Shown here piece after piece: positions 63,287 through 64,000 of a DNA stretch of 64,000 nt. Origin of the DNA: Beijerinckiaceae bacterium (GTDB taxonomy: Bacteria > Pseudomonadota > Alphaproteobacteria > Rhizobiales > Beijerinckiaceae); NCBI GenBank assembly GCA_019745195.1, contig JAIETL010000059.1, positions 29,450-93,449 of the forward strand, given 5' to 3'. A program made the translations under genes and the position numbers. Under the pieces are notes generated by a model, which was given only the letters and a program-made list of their open reading frames with translations, was not told where the DNA came from and ran no database searches. Each line of letters opens with the position of its first letter. Position 1 is the stretch's first letter.

Positions 63287-63718
63287 ATGACCAAATCCAT
63301 AGCCACCGCCTCGATCAATCGCGAAACCGCGGTCGCACTCATCGACGCGGCGATCGCCGCGGCCCGTGTGATCGGCATCCCCGCTGCCGTCGCAGTCGTC
63401 GACGCCACCGGTAACCTGCGCGCGTTCGAGCGCACCGACGACGCGCCGTTCCTCACGGTGGATGTCGCCATCGACAAGGCCTGGAGCTCCGCCTCGTTCG
63501 GGTTCCCGACCCATGTCTGGAACGACTACGTGACCAACGACCCGAAGGTGGCGCCGCTGGCCTATCGCCCGCGGATGGTCGCCGTCGGCGGCGGCTATCC
63601 GATCCTGGAGGACGGTAAGTTGATCGGCGGGATCGGCATCTCCGGGGGCACCTATCAGCAGGACCAGGACGCGTGCGTCGAGGCCCTGCAGAAAATCGGG
63701 TTCCAGCTGCCGGCCTGA
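63287..63718 (+). CDS. GlcG/HbpS-like (DUF336) protein
   Basis: 143 residues: INRETAVALIDAAIAAARVI, AVAVVDATGNLRAFERTDDA, PRMVAVGGGYPILEDGKLIG and the G-G-x-Y-Q-Q-D-Q-D region near the C-terminus, typical of the GlcG/HbpS fold, which binds heme or small ligands. No signal peptide is seen. AAGGGAATCCC precedes ATG 63287. It is in line with the quinone-reductase-like gene 70 bp upstream. Confidence 0.88.
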   Translation: MTKSIATASINRETAVALIDAAIAAARVIGIPAAVAVVDATGNLRAFERTDDAPFLTVDVAIDKAWSSASFGFPTHVWNDYVTNDPKVAPLAYRPRMVAVGGGYPILEDGKLIGGIGISGGTYQQDQDACVEALQKIGFQLPA

Positions 63719-63783
63719 CCACCGGCCGGCCGTTGCCGCTGGCGATGGCCGGCAGACCCAACCTCCTCATGAAAGGTCCATCG

Positions 63784-63960
63784 ATGGAAGCGTTCGTCGT
63801 CTTCACCCGGGAAGAGACCACCGACCCCCAAGAACTCGCGGCTTATTCAGCGGGCGTCGGGCCATCGTTCGATGGCCACGACGTGACCTTTCTCGCCGCC
63901 TATGGCGCGATGGAGCACTTGGATGCAGATTCCGACGCGACCGGCCGGGTAATCCAATAA
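63784..63960 (+). pseudogene. DUF1330-like protein cut off at 58 residues
   Basis: The frame reads MEAFVVFTREETTDPQELAA, then FLAAYGAMEHLDADSDATGR and VIQ-stop. Full DUF1330 proteins continue past G-R-V-I with I-E-F-P and a helix. Here the stop lies at 63958-63960 inside a repeat-bearing end (63959 onward), so the 3' part seems replaced, possibly by an insertion element. Confidence 0.5.
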
Positions 63961-63993
63961 TTAACCGGCCACTGTTCCGAGAATTAACCGGTC
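63959..63993. repeat. Tandem AATTAACCGG(C/T)C repeat, possible insertion-sequence terminus
   Basis: AATTAACCGGCC at 63959-63970 and AATTAACCGGTC at 63982-63993 are 23 bp apart at the window end, separated by ACTGTTCCGAG. Multiple short repeats of this kind are found in the ends of IS21-family elements. Only the first 40 bp are visible, so the assignment is tentative. Confidence 0.4.
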
Positions 63994-64000
63994 GGGATTC

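Overview
The window is GC-rich chromosomal (or large-replicon) DNA from an alphaproteobacterium, most likely a Hyphomicrobiales member of the Methylobacterium/Bosea kind. The grounds are a Ros/MucR regulator of the C-L-E-D type, a GTTC-N7-GTTC LexA box, alphaproteobacterial HU and PurF sequences, and very high third-position GC. No tRNA, rRNA or CRISPR array was recognised.

Layout. (1) 1-7.3 kb: a LysR fragment, a two-heme-motif c-type protein, a KefB-like K+/H+ antiporter, a frameshifted HigA-like antitoxin, a class I cytochrome c and a two-gene periplasmic molybdenum hydroxylase ([2Fe-2S] subunit plus Tat-exported molybdopterin subunit). (2) 7.5-31 kb: an accessory island of about 30 mostly small, tightly packed or overlapping genes without recognisable homologues. 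It also holds an AAA+ ATPase, a metallophosphoesterase, a 1360-residue primase-polymerase/SF2-helicase fusion, a Shedu (DUF4263) anti-phage nuclease, and decayed dam-type methylase and LexA-controlled umuDC genes. No integrase, capsid, terminase or conjugation gene is visible. Within 22.9-26.8 kb two different leader elements, each with a strong inverted repeat, occur twice in front of unrelated small genes. One gene there looks like a chimera of two neighbours, so this part seems to have evolved by shuffling of modules. (3) 31-38 kb: RidA, LysR, HU, MucR, an SH3-domain protein, an Anbu proteasome-type peptidase and unknowns. (4) 38.5-64 kb: a long redox and sulfur stress region. It has two msrB-msrA pairs plus a third msrA, thioredoxin reductase, peroxiredoxin, glutaredoxin, a thioredoxin-like protein, a YeeE/YedE transporter, a sulfite-oxidase-like molybdoenzyme, YghU-type GST, a hydrolase-OsmC fusion, aldo/keto reductase, a DUF417 (RclC/YkgB-like) membrane protein, CorA, a quinone-reductase-like dehydrogenase and a GlcG-like protein. 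MarR, LysR and MerR regulators are interspersed, and purF is embedded.

How the parts work together. The redox region looks like one stress response built from many short units. Three near-identical 6-3-6 palindromes of the form TATGCG-N3-CGCAT(A/G) lie upstream of a marR gene, the DUF417 gene and a lysR gene 11 kb apart, which suggests a shared regulator. In the island, replication-type (primase-helicase, AAA+), defence (Shedu) and SOS (umuDC) functions sit with unknown small proteins, as in a degraded phage-plasmid or satellite element. The four umuDC lesions, the dam truncation and other frameshifts indicate decay, while Shedu, the primase-helicase and the AAA+ gene are intact.
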